A program made the translations under genes and the position numbers. A stretch of DNA of 64,000 nt from Rhodospirillaceae bacterium (GTDB lineage: Bacteria > Pseudomonadota > Alphaproteobacteria > Dongiales > Dongiaceae): positions 124,001-188,000 of the forward strand of contig SSEL01000002.1 in the NCBI GenBank assembly GCA_008012315.1, read 5' to 3'. The notes beneath the pieces were generated by a model. That model saw only the letters and a list, made by a program, of their open reading frames with translations, was not told the DNA's origin and searched no databases. Numbering within the stretch: position 1 is the stretch's first letter; each line of letters begins with the position of its first letter. This document shows positions 16,762 to 25,773 of the stretch, one piece after another.

Positions 16762-18378
16762 ATGGCCGCAGATAGAACTTACGATTATGTCATTGTCGGC
16801 GCCGGTTCCGCCGGCTGTACCATGGCCAACCGGCTCTCGGCCGATCCGAGCGTCAAGGTTCTCATTCTCGAAGCCGGCGGCTGGGATCGTGATCCCTGGA
16901 TTCACATTCCCCTCGGCTGGGGCAAGATCCTGCAGAAACGCCTGCATGACTGGATGTATTTCTGCGAACCGGAAGAGAATGTGGGTGGTCGTCGCGTCGA
17001 ATGCGCCCGTGGCAAAGTGGTTGGCGGTTCCTCCTCGACCAATGCGATGGCTTATGTCCGCGGCAATCGCGTCGATTACGATCGCTGGGCCGCCGCCGGG
17101 CTGGCCGATTGGTCCTACGACTCCGTGCTGCCCTATTTCCGTAAGCAGGAACATTGGGAAGGCGGTGCCGATACCTTTCGCGGCGGCGACGGGCCGATTG
17201 CAACCCAGACCTGCAAATACCAGGATCCACTGATCAGCGCCTATGCCGAAGCAGCAAAAAGCGCCGGGTATGGCTGGACCGACGATTACAACGGCGCGCT
17301 GCAGGAGGGCTTTTCCCGGCTGCAGATGACGATCGGCAATGGACGGCGCAGCAGTGGATCGACCGCCTATCTGCGTCCAGCGCTCAAGCGCCCCAATCTG
17401 TCGATTGAAGTGAATGCCCAAGCGACACGCATCCTGTTCGAAGGGCAGCGGGCAACCGGCATCGAATACCGCCAGAACGGCGTCACACATACTGCGCGCG
17501 CGACGCGGGAGGTCATTCTCGCCGGCGGCGTGATCAATTCACCGCAATTGCTGACCTTGTCCGGCATTGCCGACCCGGCAGACCTGCGCCGGCTGGATCT
17601 GCCGGTCAAAGCCGCCTTGCCGGGCGTCGGCCGCAACCTGCAGGATCACGTCTCGGTCATCCTGATGTATCACCGCAAGGAACCCGGCCCGTTTCATCGG
17701 ATGATGCGGTATGACCGCATCGGCCGCGAACTGGCCAAGGCCTATCTCTTCGGCACCGGGTTTGCCGCCGATGTCCCCGGCGGCATCACCGCCTTCCTGA
17801 AGAGCCGGCCGGATAAGCCGGCGCCCGACATCCAATTTTTACTGACGGCGGCGCCGCTCGGCGCCTGGCCCTATTTCTCGCCCTTCAAGGCACCCTTCAC
17901 CGATGGCTTCGCCTGCCGCATCGTCATGCTGCATCCGGAAAGCCGGGGACGGGTCAGTATCGCTTCTGCCGATCCCTTCGCTGCGCCGAAGATCCATCAG
18001 AATTTCCTCTCGACCGACGAGGACTGGCGCGCCTTACGGACCGGCGTCAAAATCGCCCGTGAAATCGCCACGCAGCCGGCCATGGCGCCCTTCATCGCCC
18101 GAGAGATCGCGCCTGGCCTCGACAAGACATCGGATGCCGATATCGACGCACACATCCGCAACACGTCGATCACGGTTCATCATCCCGCAGGCACCTGCAA
18201 GATGGGCAGTGACAGCGACGAATTCGCCGTCGTCGACCAGCAGTTGCGCGTTCGCGGCGTAGAAGCCTTGCGCGTCGTCGATGCCTCCGTCATGCCCGAC
18301 CTGCCCAGCGGCAATATCAATGCCGCCGTGGTCATGATCGCCGAAAAGATCGCCGATACGATTCGCGGCCAGAAATGA
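16762..18378 (+). CDS. GMC FAD oxidoreductase; candidate pyridoxine 4-oxidase or 4-pyridoxate dehydrogenase
   Basis: A 538-residue glucose-methanol-choline oxidoreductase. The FAD-binding [14 protein letters not shown] is near residues 11-24, the GMC signature [14 protein letters not shown] at about 80-95, and the C-terminal active site contains H474 (VHHPAGTC) and, 44 residues later, N518 (SGNINAA). That His-Asn pair is like choline oxidase. The published M. loti pyridoxine 4-oxidase, as I recall, has Pro at the second position. Both pyridoxine 4-oxidase and 4-pyridoxate dehydrogenase are GMC proteins, so context alone cannot decide between them. The ATG at 16762 follows GGGGCAAGGCTC. It lies downstream of the NMT1-type importer and is probably its partner. 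Confidence 0.82.
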   Translation: MAADRTYDYVIVGAGSAGCTMANRLSADPSVKVLILEAGGWDRDPWIHIPLGWGKILQKRLHDWMYFCEPEENVGGRRVECARGKVVGGSSSTNAMAYVRGNRVDYDRWAAAGLADWSYDSVLPYFRKQEHWEGGADTFRGGDGPIATQTCKYQDPLISAYAEAAKSAGYGWTDDYNGALQEGFSRLQMTIGNGRRSSGSTAYLRPALKRPNLSIEVNAQATRILFEGQRATGIEYRQNGVTHTARATREVILAGGVINSPQLLTLSGIADPADLRRLDLPVKAALPGVGRNLQDHVSVILMYHRKEPGPFHRMMRYDRIGRELAKAYLFGTGFAADVPGGITAFLKSRPDKPAPDIQFLLTAAPLGAWPYFSPFKAPFTDGFACRIVMLHPESRGRVSIASADPFAAPKIHQNFLSTDEDWRALRTGVKIAREIATQPAMAPFIAREIAPGLDKTSDADIDAHIRNTSITVHHPAGTCKMGSDSDEFAVVDQQLRVRGVEALRVVDASVMPDLPSGNINAAVVMIAEKIADTIRGQK

Positions 18379-18385
18379 GAAAGTG

Positions 18386-18400
18386 GCCGGAAAATCCGGC
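18386..18400. terminator. Small hairpin between convergent genes
   Basis: GCCGGA-AAA-TCCGGC sits between the convergent ends of the GMC and alpha/beta hydrolase genes. The 6-bp stem has no T-run, so it is at best a weak terminator. Confidence 0.35.
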
Positions 18401-18417
18401 TCCCTCGCCTGTACAGG

Positions 18418-19215
18418 TCACTGCTCTTTCGGCAGGAAATCCGTGATCACCTTGGCGACATCCTGTGGTGCCTCCGTCAGGATCGAGTGGCGCAGATGTG
18501 GGAAGATGTGCAGCTTCGATCCGGCGATGCGCTCATGCATCAGCCTGGCCATACGTGGATTGGAGCCAATATCGTTCTCGGCCGTGGCCACCAGGGTCGG
18601 AATCCTGATTTCATGCAACCGGTCCGCCAGATCGCCCGTTGCTAAAACGCGGTAAGCTGCAGCATAGGCCTTGGGATCGTTCTCCCGGCTGCGCTTGGCA
18701 TAAGCCGCGATGATATCGGGATTGGCAGCGCGGAATTCATCCGTGAACCAGCGGCTCACCGAATTCTCGAAATGCTGTCCGGGAATGCCGTTGGCAACGA
18801 TATCCAAACGATCGAGCACCCGCTTCTTTTCGTCTTCAGTCCGCCCCGATACGGTGCTGAGCAGAATCAGGTGATCCACCATTTCAGGGTGGGTCAGCGC
18901 AAATCCCTGGACAACCAGACCGCCCAGGGAGAAGCCTGCCAGATGGAGGCGGTCGATCTTCAGGTGCCGCACGAGGTCGTGGACATCCGCGACGAAATCC
19001 TCCAGCTCATACGGTCCAGGCAATTTATCGGACTGGCCGTGACCGCGCAGATCGCAACGCAGCACCGTATAGCGCTCGAGAAGATTGGGGGCGACACGGT
19101 TCCAGTCATTCAGCGAGCCGCCGACACCGTGAATGAGTACGAGAACCGGCCCCTTCCCTTCGAGACGATATCTGACCCGTAATTTGCTGAGTGTCGCAAA
19201 TTGATCCGTATCCAC
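18418..19215 (-). CDS. Alpha/beta hydrolase, enol-lactonase/RutD-like, copy 1
   Basis: A 265-residue alpha/beta-fold hydrolase. The catalytic triad is S96 (AGFSLGG), D215 (AENDIGSNP) and H243 (LRHSIL), and the oxyanion loop is HGVGG. It is closely related to the hydrolases at 28531 and 43746 (shared RWFTDEF-type and NDIGxxPR segments). It starts 19 bases after the Pot-type ATPase gene, so it is the last gene of the operon flavin reductase, LLM monooxygenase, Pot importer, hydrolase, and not part of the B6 genes beside it. It probably hydrolyses a lactone, amide or carbamate made by the monooxygenase. Confidence 0.88.
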   Translation of the reverse strand: MDTDQFATLSKLRVRYRLEGKGPVLVLIHGVGGSLNDWNRVAPNLLERYTVLRCDLRGHGQSDKLPGPYELEDFVADVHDLVRHLKIDRLHLAGFSLGGLVVQGFALTHPEMVDHLILLSTVSGRTEDEKKRVLDRLDIVANGIPGQHFENSVSRWFTDEFRAANPDIIAAYAKRSRENDPKAYAAAYRVLATGDLADRLHEIRIPTLVATAENDIGSNPRMARLMHERIAGSKLHIFPHLRHSILTEAPQDVAKVITDFLPKEQ

Positions 19216-19234
19216 GTGTTTCCTCCGTCCTGGC

Positions 19235-20383
19235 TCAGTTCGATGCCGTGCGATGGCTCAAGGCGTTTGCATCGGCACAGTTCCAGGTAACGCAGACCTC
19301 TTCGCCGATAATCATGCTGGCCTCTTCGACCTGCTGCGCATGCTGCAGCGCGACCACCTCATCGCCATTGGCGGTCCGCAAGACGCATTTGCGCGACTGC
19401 CCCAGATAGATGAGATCGGTCAACGTCCCGCTGACGCAGTTCTCCTGTTTCTTGTCCCGGCCCCGATATAGGAAGAGCCGTTCAGGCCGGACCGCCAGGG
19501 TCGCCTCGTCCCCCACCTGCAATGCGGCATTGTTGAAGGCGCCAAGCTGCCCATAGGGGGTTTCCATGAAGCATCGGCCGTCCGACAGGCCGGAAACCGT
19601 GCCGTGGAAGAAATTCGATTCGCCCAGGAAACCCGCGACGAAGGCCGTCGAGGGCCGCTCATAAAGATCCTTCGCTGTGCCGAGCTGTTCGATCTTCCCG
19701 TCGTTGAAAACGGCAATCCGGTCGCTCATGACCAGAGCCTCTTCCTGATCATGAGTCACATAGAGGATCGAGATGCCGAGTTCGCGATGCAGCCGGGTGA
19801 TTTCGAGCTGCATCTGGACACGTAACTTCTTGTCGAGCGCACCCAAGGGTTCATCCATCAGCAGCAAGGGCGGTTCGAAGACGATCGCCCGGCCCAGCGC
19901 AACCCGCTGCTGCTGCCCGCCCGAAAGCTGATGCGGATAGCGGTCGCCCATATTGGGCAAGCCGATCAGTTCGAGCGTCTTGGCGATCCGCCGCTTGCGC
20001 TCGGCCGCATCCACGCCGCGCATTTCCAGCGGAAAGCCGATATTGCCCGCCACCGTCATATGCGGGAACAGCGCATAGTTCTGGAACACCATGCCAATGT
20101 TTCTTTTATAGGGCGGCAACGGATCGACCGCCTGCCCATTCAGCAGGATTTTTCCTGCAGTCGGCATCTGCAGGCCGGCGATCATCGCCAGGGTCGTGGT
20201 CTTGCCCGATCCCGACGGCCCCAGGAATGTCAGGAATTCGCCATTGTGGAGGGTCAGGTCCACGCCTTCGACGGCCACGGCAGAGCCATATACTTTCCGC
20301 ACGCCGACGAGCTCGAGTATGGAATTGGCAGTCGACATCTCTTGTTTTCCATCCTTGCTGATCACGTTCGGCACCTTATTCAT
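19235..20383 (-). CDS. Pot-type ABC importer, ATPase (PotA-like)
   Basis: A 382-residue ATPase with Walker A GPSGSGKTT, signature LSGGQQQR, Walker B LLLMDEPLGALD and a C-terminal TOBE domain (about 290-375), as in spermidine/putrescine importers. The ATG at 20383 overlaps the end of the permease gene by 8 bases (ATGAATAA). A later ATG at 20338 with GGAAAACAAGAG before it gives the usual family N-terminus and is a good alternative. Substrate specificity lies in the binding protein and is unlikely to be a plain polyamine given the linked oxygenase genes. Confidence 0.9.
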   Translation of the reverse strand: MNKVPNVISKDGKQEMSTANSILELVGVRKVYGSAVAVEGVDLTLHNGEFLTFLGPSGSGKTTTLAMIAGLQMPTAGKILLNGQAVDPLPPYKRNIGMVFQNYALFPHMTVAGNIGFPLEMRGVDAAERKRRIAKTLELIGLPNMGDRYPHQLSGGQQQRVALGRAIVFEPPLLLMDEPLGALDKKLRVQMQLEITRLHRELGISILYVTHDQEEALVMSDRIAVFNDGKIEQLGTAKDLYERPSTAFVAGFLGESNFFHGTVSGLSDGRCFMETPYGQLGAFNNAALQVGDEATLAVRPERLFLYRGRDKKQENCVSGTLTDLIYLGQSRKCVLRTANGDEVVALQHAQQVEEASMIIGEEVCVTWNCADANALSHRTASN

Positions 20384-21191
20384 CGACTTCTTTCTTGACC
20401 TTCCTCGCGGCGGCACGTTCACTCAACAAGGCGAGCAGCGAGAAACAGAACAACAATGTGGCAATCGCGGCGATGGTCGGATCAACCGAGCCACGGATAT
20501 TTGACCACATCTGAACCGTCACCGGCCTGACAACCGGCGTGCTGATGAACATCGACACGATGAGTTCATCGAAGGAGACCACCATTGAGAACAGCATGCC
20601 GGACAGCACCGCCGGGAAGATCAGCGGAAAGGTGATCCGCCGGAAGCAACGCAACGGCGACGCGCCCAAAGTCAAAGCAGCGTCTTCCAACCTTTTGTCG
20701 ATCACGGCCAGCGAGCCCGACACCGTCATCACCACGTAGGGAATCGCCAGGATCGTATGGGCAATGATCAGGCCAAGCAGGTTGCCATACAGGCCCAAGG
20801 CGCGAAAAACGCCGAAAATCCCGATGGCAATAATGATCACCGGCACGATCATCGGTGACAGCAGCAAGCCCATCACCAACTGCTTGCCGACAAAGCTCGA
20901 TCGCGCCAGCCCATAGGCGGCGGCCGTCCCCAGGACAGTCGCCAGGATCGATGTCGGGATCAGGATCTTGATGCTGGTAACCAGCGAGTTGAACCAGGCG
21001 GGATTGGTGAAAAGGTTATTATACCACTGCATCGAAAAGCCGGGCGGCGGAAAGGTCAGGAACGGCGCCGAGCTGAAGGAAATAATCAGGACAACGATCA
21101 ATGGTGCGATCAGGTAGATCACGGCAAAACTGCAGATTGCCAATCTCAGTCGAACCCAGAAGCGACCGGATGAGAACGAAGAAGCCACCAT
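20376..21191 (-). CDS. Pot-type ABC importer, permease (PotC-like)
   Basis: A 271-residue permease with six predicted membrane segments and the coupling loop LEDAALTLGASPLRCFRRITFP. The ATG at 21191 follows GGGGACGG and starts 5 bases after the PotB-like gene stop; an upstream start at 21251 would overlap that gene and add an Arg/His-rich tail that is not conserved. Confidence 0.9.
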   Translation of the reverse strand: MVASSFSSGRFWVRLRLAICSFAVIYLIAPLIVVLIISFSSAPFLTFPPPGFSMQWYNNLFTNPAWFNSLVTSIKILIPTSILATVLGTAAAYGLARSSFVGKQLVMGLLLSPMIVPVIIIAIGIFGVFRALGLYGNLLGLIIAHTILAIPYVVMTVSGSLAVIDKRLEDAALTLGASPLRCFRRITFPLIFPAVLSGMLFSMVVSFDELIVSMFISTPVVRPVTVQMWSNIRGSVDPTIAAIATLLFCFSLLALLSERAAARKVKKEVDE

Positions 21192-21196
21192 GTCGA

Positions 21197-22039
21197 TTAC
21201 CGTCCCCAAGCCGTCTTGACGCCGATGATGCGGTGGACGACGCCGAGACATATTGCAGTCACCACCAGAAGAAGGACCGCAAGTGCGCCCGCCATACCCC
21301 AGTTTCCGGAGGTTGAAATCTGCCGTTCGATCAACTGCGCAATCATCAGGTCGGCCGGACCACCCAGCAAAGCCGGGGTGATGTAGTAGCCGAGGGAACT
21401 GACGAAAACCAGCGTCCCGCCGCTGACCAGACCTGGCAGGGTCAAGGGCAGATAGATGCGGAAGAAATTGCGCACCGGCGGTGCACCCAAGGTTGCTGCC
21501 GCGAAAGAGTAATTCCGGTCGATGCGCAGCATGACCGAGTAAAGCGGGAAAATCAGGAAGGGCAGCAGAACCTGCACCATACCGATATAGACGCCGATCC
21601 GGTTATAGATCAGGGCGATCGGCTCCGCAATCACACCCAGCGTCAGCAAGGTCTGATTGATCAGGCCGGTCTTCTGCAGCAGCACCATCCAGGCAAAGGT
21701 CCGGACCAGCAGGCTGGTCCAGAAGGGAATGAGCACGACGAAAATAAGCAACCGGCGCGTGCGCTTGCTGCAATGCGCCATGGTATAGGCGACCGGATAG
21801 CCGATCACCGCACACCAGAAGGTCGTACCGGCGCTGATCGTAAAGGTATTCAGCAGCACCTTCAGATAGACAAAGCGCCCCAGGACAACTTCGTAATTCT
21901 GGATTCCCCATTTCGGCCGGGCGAAGCTGTCGATCAGAAGCCATGAGACGGGATAGATGAAGAAGCAAAGAATCACGACGATCGCTGGCACGATCAGCCA
22001 GGCATTTTTGTTCATTGGATTTTTCGCGACTAGATTCAT
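21197..22039 (-). CDS. Pot-type ABC importer, permease (PotB-like)
   Basis: A 280-residue permease of the BPD_transp_1 family with six membrane segments; a coupling loop FAAATLGAPPVRNFFRIYLPLTLP is at about residues 185-208. I place the start at the ATG at 22039 because the further upstream in-frame codons lie in the intergenic spacer. It is separated from the binding-protein gene by 141 bases containing a 13-bp hairpin. Confidence 0.88.
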   Translation of the reverse strand: MNLVAKNPMNKNAWLIVPAIVVILCFFIYPVSWLLIDSFARPKWGIQNYEVVLGRFVYLKVLLNTFTISAGTTFWCAVIGYPVAYTMAHCSKRTRRLLIFVVLIPFWTSLLVRTFAWMVLLQKTGLINQTLLTLGVIAEPIALIYNRIGVYIGMVQVLLPFLIFPLYSVMLRIDRNYSFAAATLGAPPVRNFFRIYLPLTLPGLVSGGTLVFVSSLGYYITPALLGGPADLMIAQLIERQISTSGNWGMAGALAVLLLVVTAICLGVVHRIIGVKTAWGR

Positions 22040-22129
22040 CCCGCACTCTTCTGCATGACGAAACTGCACCACATCCGCGAACCTTCCTGGTTCACGCGGA
22101 TATGGTGCTCATAACGTTGGCAATGTTGT

Positions 22130-22163
22130 GGATTGAGGCACCGGTGAGCAGGTGCCTCAATCC
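22130..22163. repeat. 13-bp perfect hairpin after PotD-like gene
   Basis: GGATTGAGGCACC (22130-22142), an 8-base loop, then GGTGCCTCAATCC (22151-22163). It lies directly after the stop of the minus-strand binding-protein gene and before the permease genes. With no T-run it is more likely an mRNA-stabilising or attenuating structure than a full terminator. Confidence 0.75.
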
Positions 22164-22180
22164 CAACTATCTCAGGCCGG

Positions 22181-23305
22181 TCAGGAGACCTTCCAGGCCT
22201 CCCAGCCTTCCTTCAGCTTGTCCAGATTGTCACGCCAGAACTGGCCGTCAATCACAAAGCCTTTGCTGGCATTTTCCGGATTGGTGGACAGCCAGGGGGC
22301 AACCTTCGCGTCGATCAACTTGAAGGCTTCCGGATTGGTCGGCGCATAGGCGATTTCATTGGCGAGCTTCGCCTGGTTCTCGGCAACGGTCATCTCGTCG
22401 ATCAAGGCATGGGCCGCTTCGATGTTCTTGCTGCCTTTCGGAATCACCAGGTAATCGATGGACTGGATGTTCTCGTTCCACTCAACCGCAATCGGCGCGC
22501 CTTTGTTGGCAGCGTCATAAGCACGGCCGTTCAGGATCAGGCCACAGCTGACTTCGCCATCGGTGAAGAGCTGCTGCGACTGGGAATTGGTATCCCAGAA
22601 AATGGTGTCCTTGCGGATCGTGTCCAACCGGGCATAGGCACGCTTCACGCCTTCATCCGTTGCCATGACCTTGTAGATTTGGTCCATCGGTACGCCATCC
22701 GCCATCAGGGCGATCTCGAGCGTCGCTTGCGGGCCATCGCTGTTCAAAGCACGCGAGCCGGGAAACTTCTTCAGGTCGAACACGTCCGCCCATGATTTCG
22801 GATGGTTGCCGTCCGTGAAGACCTTGGTGCTGTAGCCGATATTGTACGACCAGACGATATCGCCGATGCCGTAATCGTTGCGATAGGCTGGCGTGATGCG
22901 ATCCGCGTGGATCTTGCTGAGATCGAGCTTCTCGAACAGATTGTTCTGGATGCCGTTGAACAGAAACTCATGCGTGACGTCGACCACATCCCAAACCGGA
23001 TCGCCCGCTTCCACCATGGTACGAAACTTCGATTCATTCATGGGGCCGTCTTGCAGCACCGTTACACCGGTCTTCTGCTGCAGCGGATCGCAATAATTCG
23101 CCTTCTGGGAATCCTGATAGGCACCACCCCAGCTGGCGAACGTAACGGTCTTACCCTTCAAATCGTCTGCAAAGGCCGAGAAGGGCCGCCCCATCGCCGC
23201 CGCCATCGACAGGCCGCCGATCGCCGCGGCGCCACCGAGCACCGACCGGCGTGACAGCGACATTCGACCGATCATCGCCGCAAGTTTTTCCAGATCTTTC
23301 GTCAT
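22181..23305 (-). CDS. Pot-type substrate-binding protein with Tat signal
   Basis: A 374-residue extracellular binding protein of the PotD/bacterial family 1 group. The N-terminus carries a twin-arginine signal (LSRRSVLGG, then a hydrophobic stretch to about AFADD), so it is exported folded. Mature segments VTFASWGGAYQDSQKA and DVVDVTHEF are typical. It resembles the orphan binding protein at 42565 (VWDVVDV, QSQQLFTDGE, LVIPKGSKN versus LVVPKGTKN). GGGAGGAGAGAG precedes the ATG at 23305. The LLM monooxygenase gene ends 66 bases upstream, so oxygenase and importer are coexpressed. Confidence 0.9.
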   Translation of the reverse strand: MTKDLEKLAAMIGRMSLSRRSVLGGAAAIGGLSMAAAMGRPFSAFADDLKGKTVTFASWGGAYQDSQKANYCDPLQQKTGVTVLQDGPMNESKFRTMVEAGDPVWDVVDVTHEFLFNGIQNNLFEKLDLSKIHADRITPAYRNDYGIGDIVWSYNIGYSTKVFTDGNHPKSWADVFDLKKFPGSRALNSDGPQATLEIALMADGVPMDQIYKVMATDEGVKRAYARLDTIRKDTIFWDTNSQSQQLFTDGEVSCGLILNGRAYDAANKGAPIAVEWNENIQSIDYLVIPKGSKNIEAAHALIDEMTVAENQAKLANEIAYAPTNPEAFKLIDAKVAPWLSTNPENASKGFVIDGQFWRDNLDKLKEGWEAWKVS

Positions 23306-23371
23306 CACTCTCTCTCCTCCCGTTTTCAATTACTATTTTCAACTTGGTACTCAGACTAGACACGTATTGAC

Positions 23372-24412
23372 TCATTCCGCATAGGCCGGCATCACGCGCT
23401 CGATGAAGAGCTCGAGCGAGCGGGTCACCTCGGCCCATGGCAGGCCGGCATTGATCCCGATGCACATCAGGTCGACACCGGCATCTTTATAGAGCTTCAA
23501 CTTTTCGATCACGACATCGGGCGTGCCGAACAGCAGGCTTTCATGCAGGCGTTCGGGGTCGTAATTTTCCGGGCTCGAAACGGTCGATAGATCAACCGGC
23601 TTGGTGAAGCCGTTCTTAACGACGCCGTTGGTCTGGAACAGGTTTTCGAAGTGACGCCCGCTGTCGATCGCATAGTCGATTGCCCGACGCCAATTGTCCG
23701 GATTGTCATAAACGAAGGCCTGACGCAGCATGAGGAAACGCGGATGTGGGACGCCCGGGTTATTCGCCAGCGCCTGCTTGAACTTATCCCCCAGGATCTT
23801 CACTTCCGCCGGCGGCCGTGACAGCGGCGTCGACATGATATGGGCACCGTTCTTGATCGCCCAGTCATAGGTATCTGGGTCGCGTGCAGCGACCCAGATC
23901 GGCGGATGCGGCTGCTGCAATGGCTTCGGCACCGAGCTGGAGGTCGGGAATTGCCAGAACTCGCCGTCATGCTTGTAATCGCCGCTCCACAGTGCTTTTA
24001 CCACCGGGAGCATTTCCTTCAGATAGGCGACACCCTTCTGCTGCTGAATGCCGCCGGCCATCCGGTCGAATTCATATTGGAAGGCGCCGCGGGCGATGCC
24101 GAATTCGAGCCGGCCGTCGCTATAGACGTCGAACAGGGCCGCTTCGCCCGCCAGGCGGATCGGATGCCAGTAAGGCGCCACAACCGTCGCCGTTCCCAGG
24201 CGGATCTTGCTGGTATTGGCAGCCCAGTTCATCAGGATGGTGAAGGGATTGGGGGCAATCGTCATCTCGATGGTATGGTGTTCGGCGGCGAAGGCCATCT
24301 CGAAGCCACCTTGTTCCGCCATTTTCACCAATTCGAGGGCACGGTTCGCCACGACCCGCATATCTATATCCGGACTGTAGCGGGCCATGTTGACCGCGAT
24401 CGCGAACTTCAT
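23372..24412 (-). CDS. LLM-class flavin-dependent monooxygenase, copy 1
   Basis: A 346-residue bacterial-luciferase-like monooxygenase. These TIM-barrel enzymes use reduced FMN supplied by a separate reductase to oxygenate substrates; RutA, which opens uracil, is a member. Family features include AEHHTIEMTIAPNPF near residue 43, RLGTATVVAPYWHPIRLAGE, DGRLEFGIARGA and FGTPDVVIEKL. It is a paralogue of the protein at 40669 and more distant from that at 37968. It sits between a flavin reductase and a Pot-type importer on one strand, a coherent uptake-and-oxidation operon. The substrate is unknown. Confidence 0.9.
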   Translation of the reverse strand: MKFAIAVNMARYSPDIDMRVVANRALELVKMAEQGGFEMAFAAEHHTIEMTIAPNPFTILMNWAANTSKIRLGTATVVAPYWHPIRLAGEAALFDVYSDGRLEFGIARGAFQYEFDRMAGGIQQQKGVAYLKEMLPVVKALWSGDYKHDGEFWQFPTSSSVPKPLQQPHPPIWVAARDPDTYDWAIKNGAHIMSTPLSRPPAEVKILGDKFKQALANNPGVPHPRFLMLRQAFVYDNPDNWRRAIDYAIDSGRHFENLFQTNGVVKNGFTKPVDLSTVSSPENYDPERLHESLLFGTPDVVIEKLKLYKDAGVDLMCIGINAGLPWAEVTRSLELFIERVMPAYAE

Positions 24413-24538
24413 TCCATTCTCCTAATATTGCAATCTACGGCGACTATCTGAAACGCATCACGGATCGAGCCTGCGCCTCGCCGGAACGGCCCAAGCCGAA
24501 ACCCGCGATGCATCCGATTGTGCTACGCAGCGCCATGC

Positions 24539-25537
24539 CTATTCCTTCGTCAAATGTGAAACGTATGATTCCCAGATTTCCGGCACCGTCCCCACGCGGG
24601 CGACGAGAGCCGGCGTGGCGACATCAGCGTAAACGCCGAACTGATCGAGCTCTCTTTCGCGGAAGAAACGGCGTAACATGCCTTCCAGCGGCGGGGGATT
24701 GAGCTCGCGCCAGGGCATGGTCGCTTCATCCCGGATACTGACCGCATCGGTTTGCGCATCGAGCTCGGCCAACGTGCCCCGATAGACGATATTCAAGGTC
24801 TGCGTAGGGTTCTCGAAAACGGAATAAAGGAAGGTGATTTCGACCTTCGCACCGGTTTTCTTCAAAGCCTCGGTGAGCGACGACAGCTGGTCCATCGGCT
24901 CGGCCAGCTTCGCACTCGGCAATTCCCAGCGGCCTTCAACATTGCGCACCATGAGGATGCCGCCATCCCGTTCGGCGATGCAGCTCACCAGGACCGTATG
25001 CCCCGGGGCACGCGAGACGGCCGCATGCTGGGCGCTGACCGACATATAGCCGCCTTGGGCATAAACCAGCGGTCGCCTGGCATTGACGTCGAAATGCCTG
25101 ACGCGGCCAAGCAAGATGACGTGATCGCCCGCCTGGACACGGTTTTCGATATGGCATTGGAAAACCGCCAGGCTGCCGTGGATCTGTGGCGCGTCGCCCG
25201 GATCGACCGACCAGGAGACATGATCGAACTTGTCCGTCGCCTTGCTGGCGAAAAGATCCGAAATGGTGCGCTGGTCCTCGCTGAGGATATTGACGGCGAA
25301 ATTATTGGTATGATGAAAGACCTCGTAGCAGGCCGAGCTGTTCGCGATGCAGACCAGGATCATCGGCGGCGCCAGCGACACCGAGGTAAAGGAATTAACC
25401 GTCAGGCCACGCGGCCGCCCCATGGCGTCGATCGCGGTCGCGATCGTGATCCCGGTGACGAAATTACCGAGCGCCCGGCGAAACGCCCGCGTGTCGAATT
25501 CAGCGTCGGCATCCTGGGATACGAGATTTTTTTCCAT
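24539..25537 (-). CDS. Flavin reductase fused to a Nudix-like domain
   Basis: A 332-residue two-domain protein. Residues about 15-170 form a flavin reductase-like FMN-binding split barrel (FRRALGNFVTGITIAT, GLTVNSFTSVSLAPPMILVC). Residues about 180-320 look like a Nudix fold (TVLVSCIAERDGGILMVRNVEGRWELPSAKL), but the Nudix box is degenerate: the position of the REx2EE acids reads SSLTEALKKTG, so pyrophosphohydrolase activity is doubtful. It should supply reduced FMN to the LLM enzyme encoded 126 bases downstream. Stand-alone reductases of this class are usually about 160-190 residues, so the extra domain is real and notable; it may be a flavin or nucleotide sensor. Confidence 0.85.
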   Translation of the reverse strand: MEKNLVSQDADAEFDTRAFRRALGNFVTGITIATAIDAMGRPRGLTVNSFTSVSLAPPMILVCIANSSACYEVFHHTNNFAVNILSEDQRTISDLFASKATDKFDHVSWSVDPGDAPQIHGSLAVFQCHIENRVQAGDHVILLGRVRHFDVNARRPLVYAQGGYMSVSAQHAAVSRAPGHTVLVSCIAERDGGILMVRNVEGRWELPSAKLAEPMDQLSSLTEALKKTGAKVEITFLYSVFENPTQTLNIVYRGTLAELDAQTDAVSIRDEATMPWRELNPPPLEGMLRRFFRERELDQFGVYADVATPALVARVGTVPEIWESYVSHLTKE

Positions 25538-25635
25538 AAGCCGACCCTAATCGCGGGGTCGTGCCTAGGCTTCCATCGATTTGTAGCAACCGGCTGTCGC
25601 CGTATTGTCAAATTCGTGGATGGTCCCGAGAGGCG

Positions 25636-25773
25636 CTAGAGCGCGATCGTCTTTGATGGAAGCATTATGCTTCCATCAAAGACGTGAATCGCCCTCTATC
25701 TTATTAAGAAGAGACGGATTCACGTTTTAGACAAAATCGCAAAGCGATTCCGTCTAAAACGATCCGGCTCTAG
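25636..25773. repeat. MITE-like composite palindromic repeat
   Basis: A 138-base element bounded by CTAGAGC (25636-25642) and GCTCTAG (25767-25773). Inside are a perfect 16-bp hairpin (25649-25683, loop TTA), ACGTGAATC facing GATTCACGT (25682-25690 and 25717-25725) and GTTTTAGAC facing GTCTAAAAC around an AATCGC-AAA-GCGATT core. The layout resembles dispersed intergenic palindromes of alphaproteobacteria. Its left half lies between two genes and its right end supplies the last codons and stop of the PucR-type regulator. Confidence 0.7.

Noticed and set aside
16762-18378. Choline dehydrogenase (BetA)
   Set aside because: Context has B6 enzymes and no betaine aldehyde dehydrogenase; GMC motifs alone do not show choline specificity. 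The His-Asn pair keeps it formally possible.
18418-19215. Assignment of this hydrolase as acetamidomethylene-succinate hydrolase of the B6 pathway
   Set aside because: It belongs by spacing to the Pot-LLM operon, has two paralogues in non-B6 gene sets and does not resemble the M. loti enzyme as I remember it beyond the common fold.
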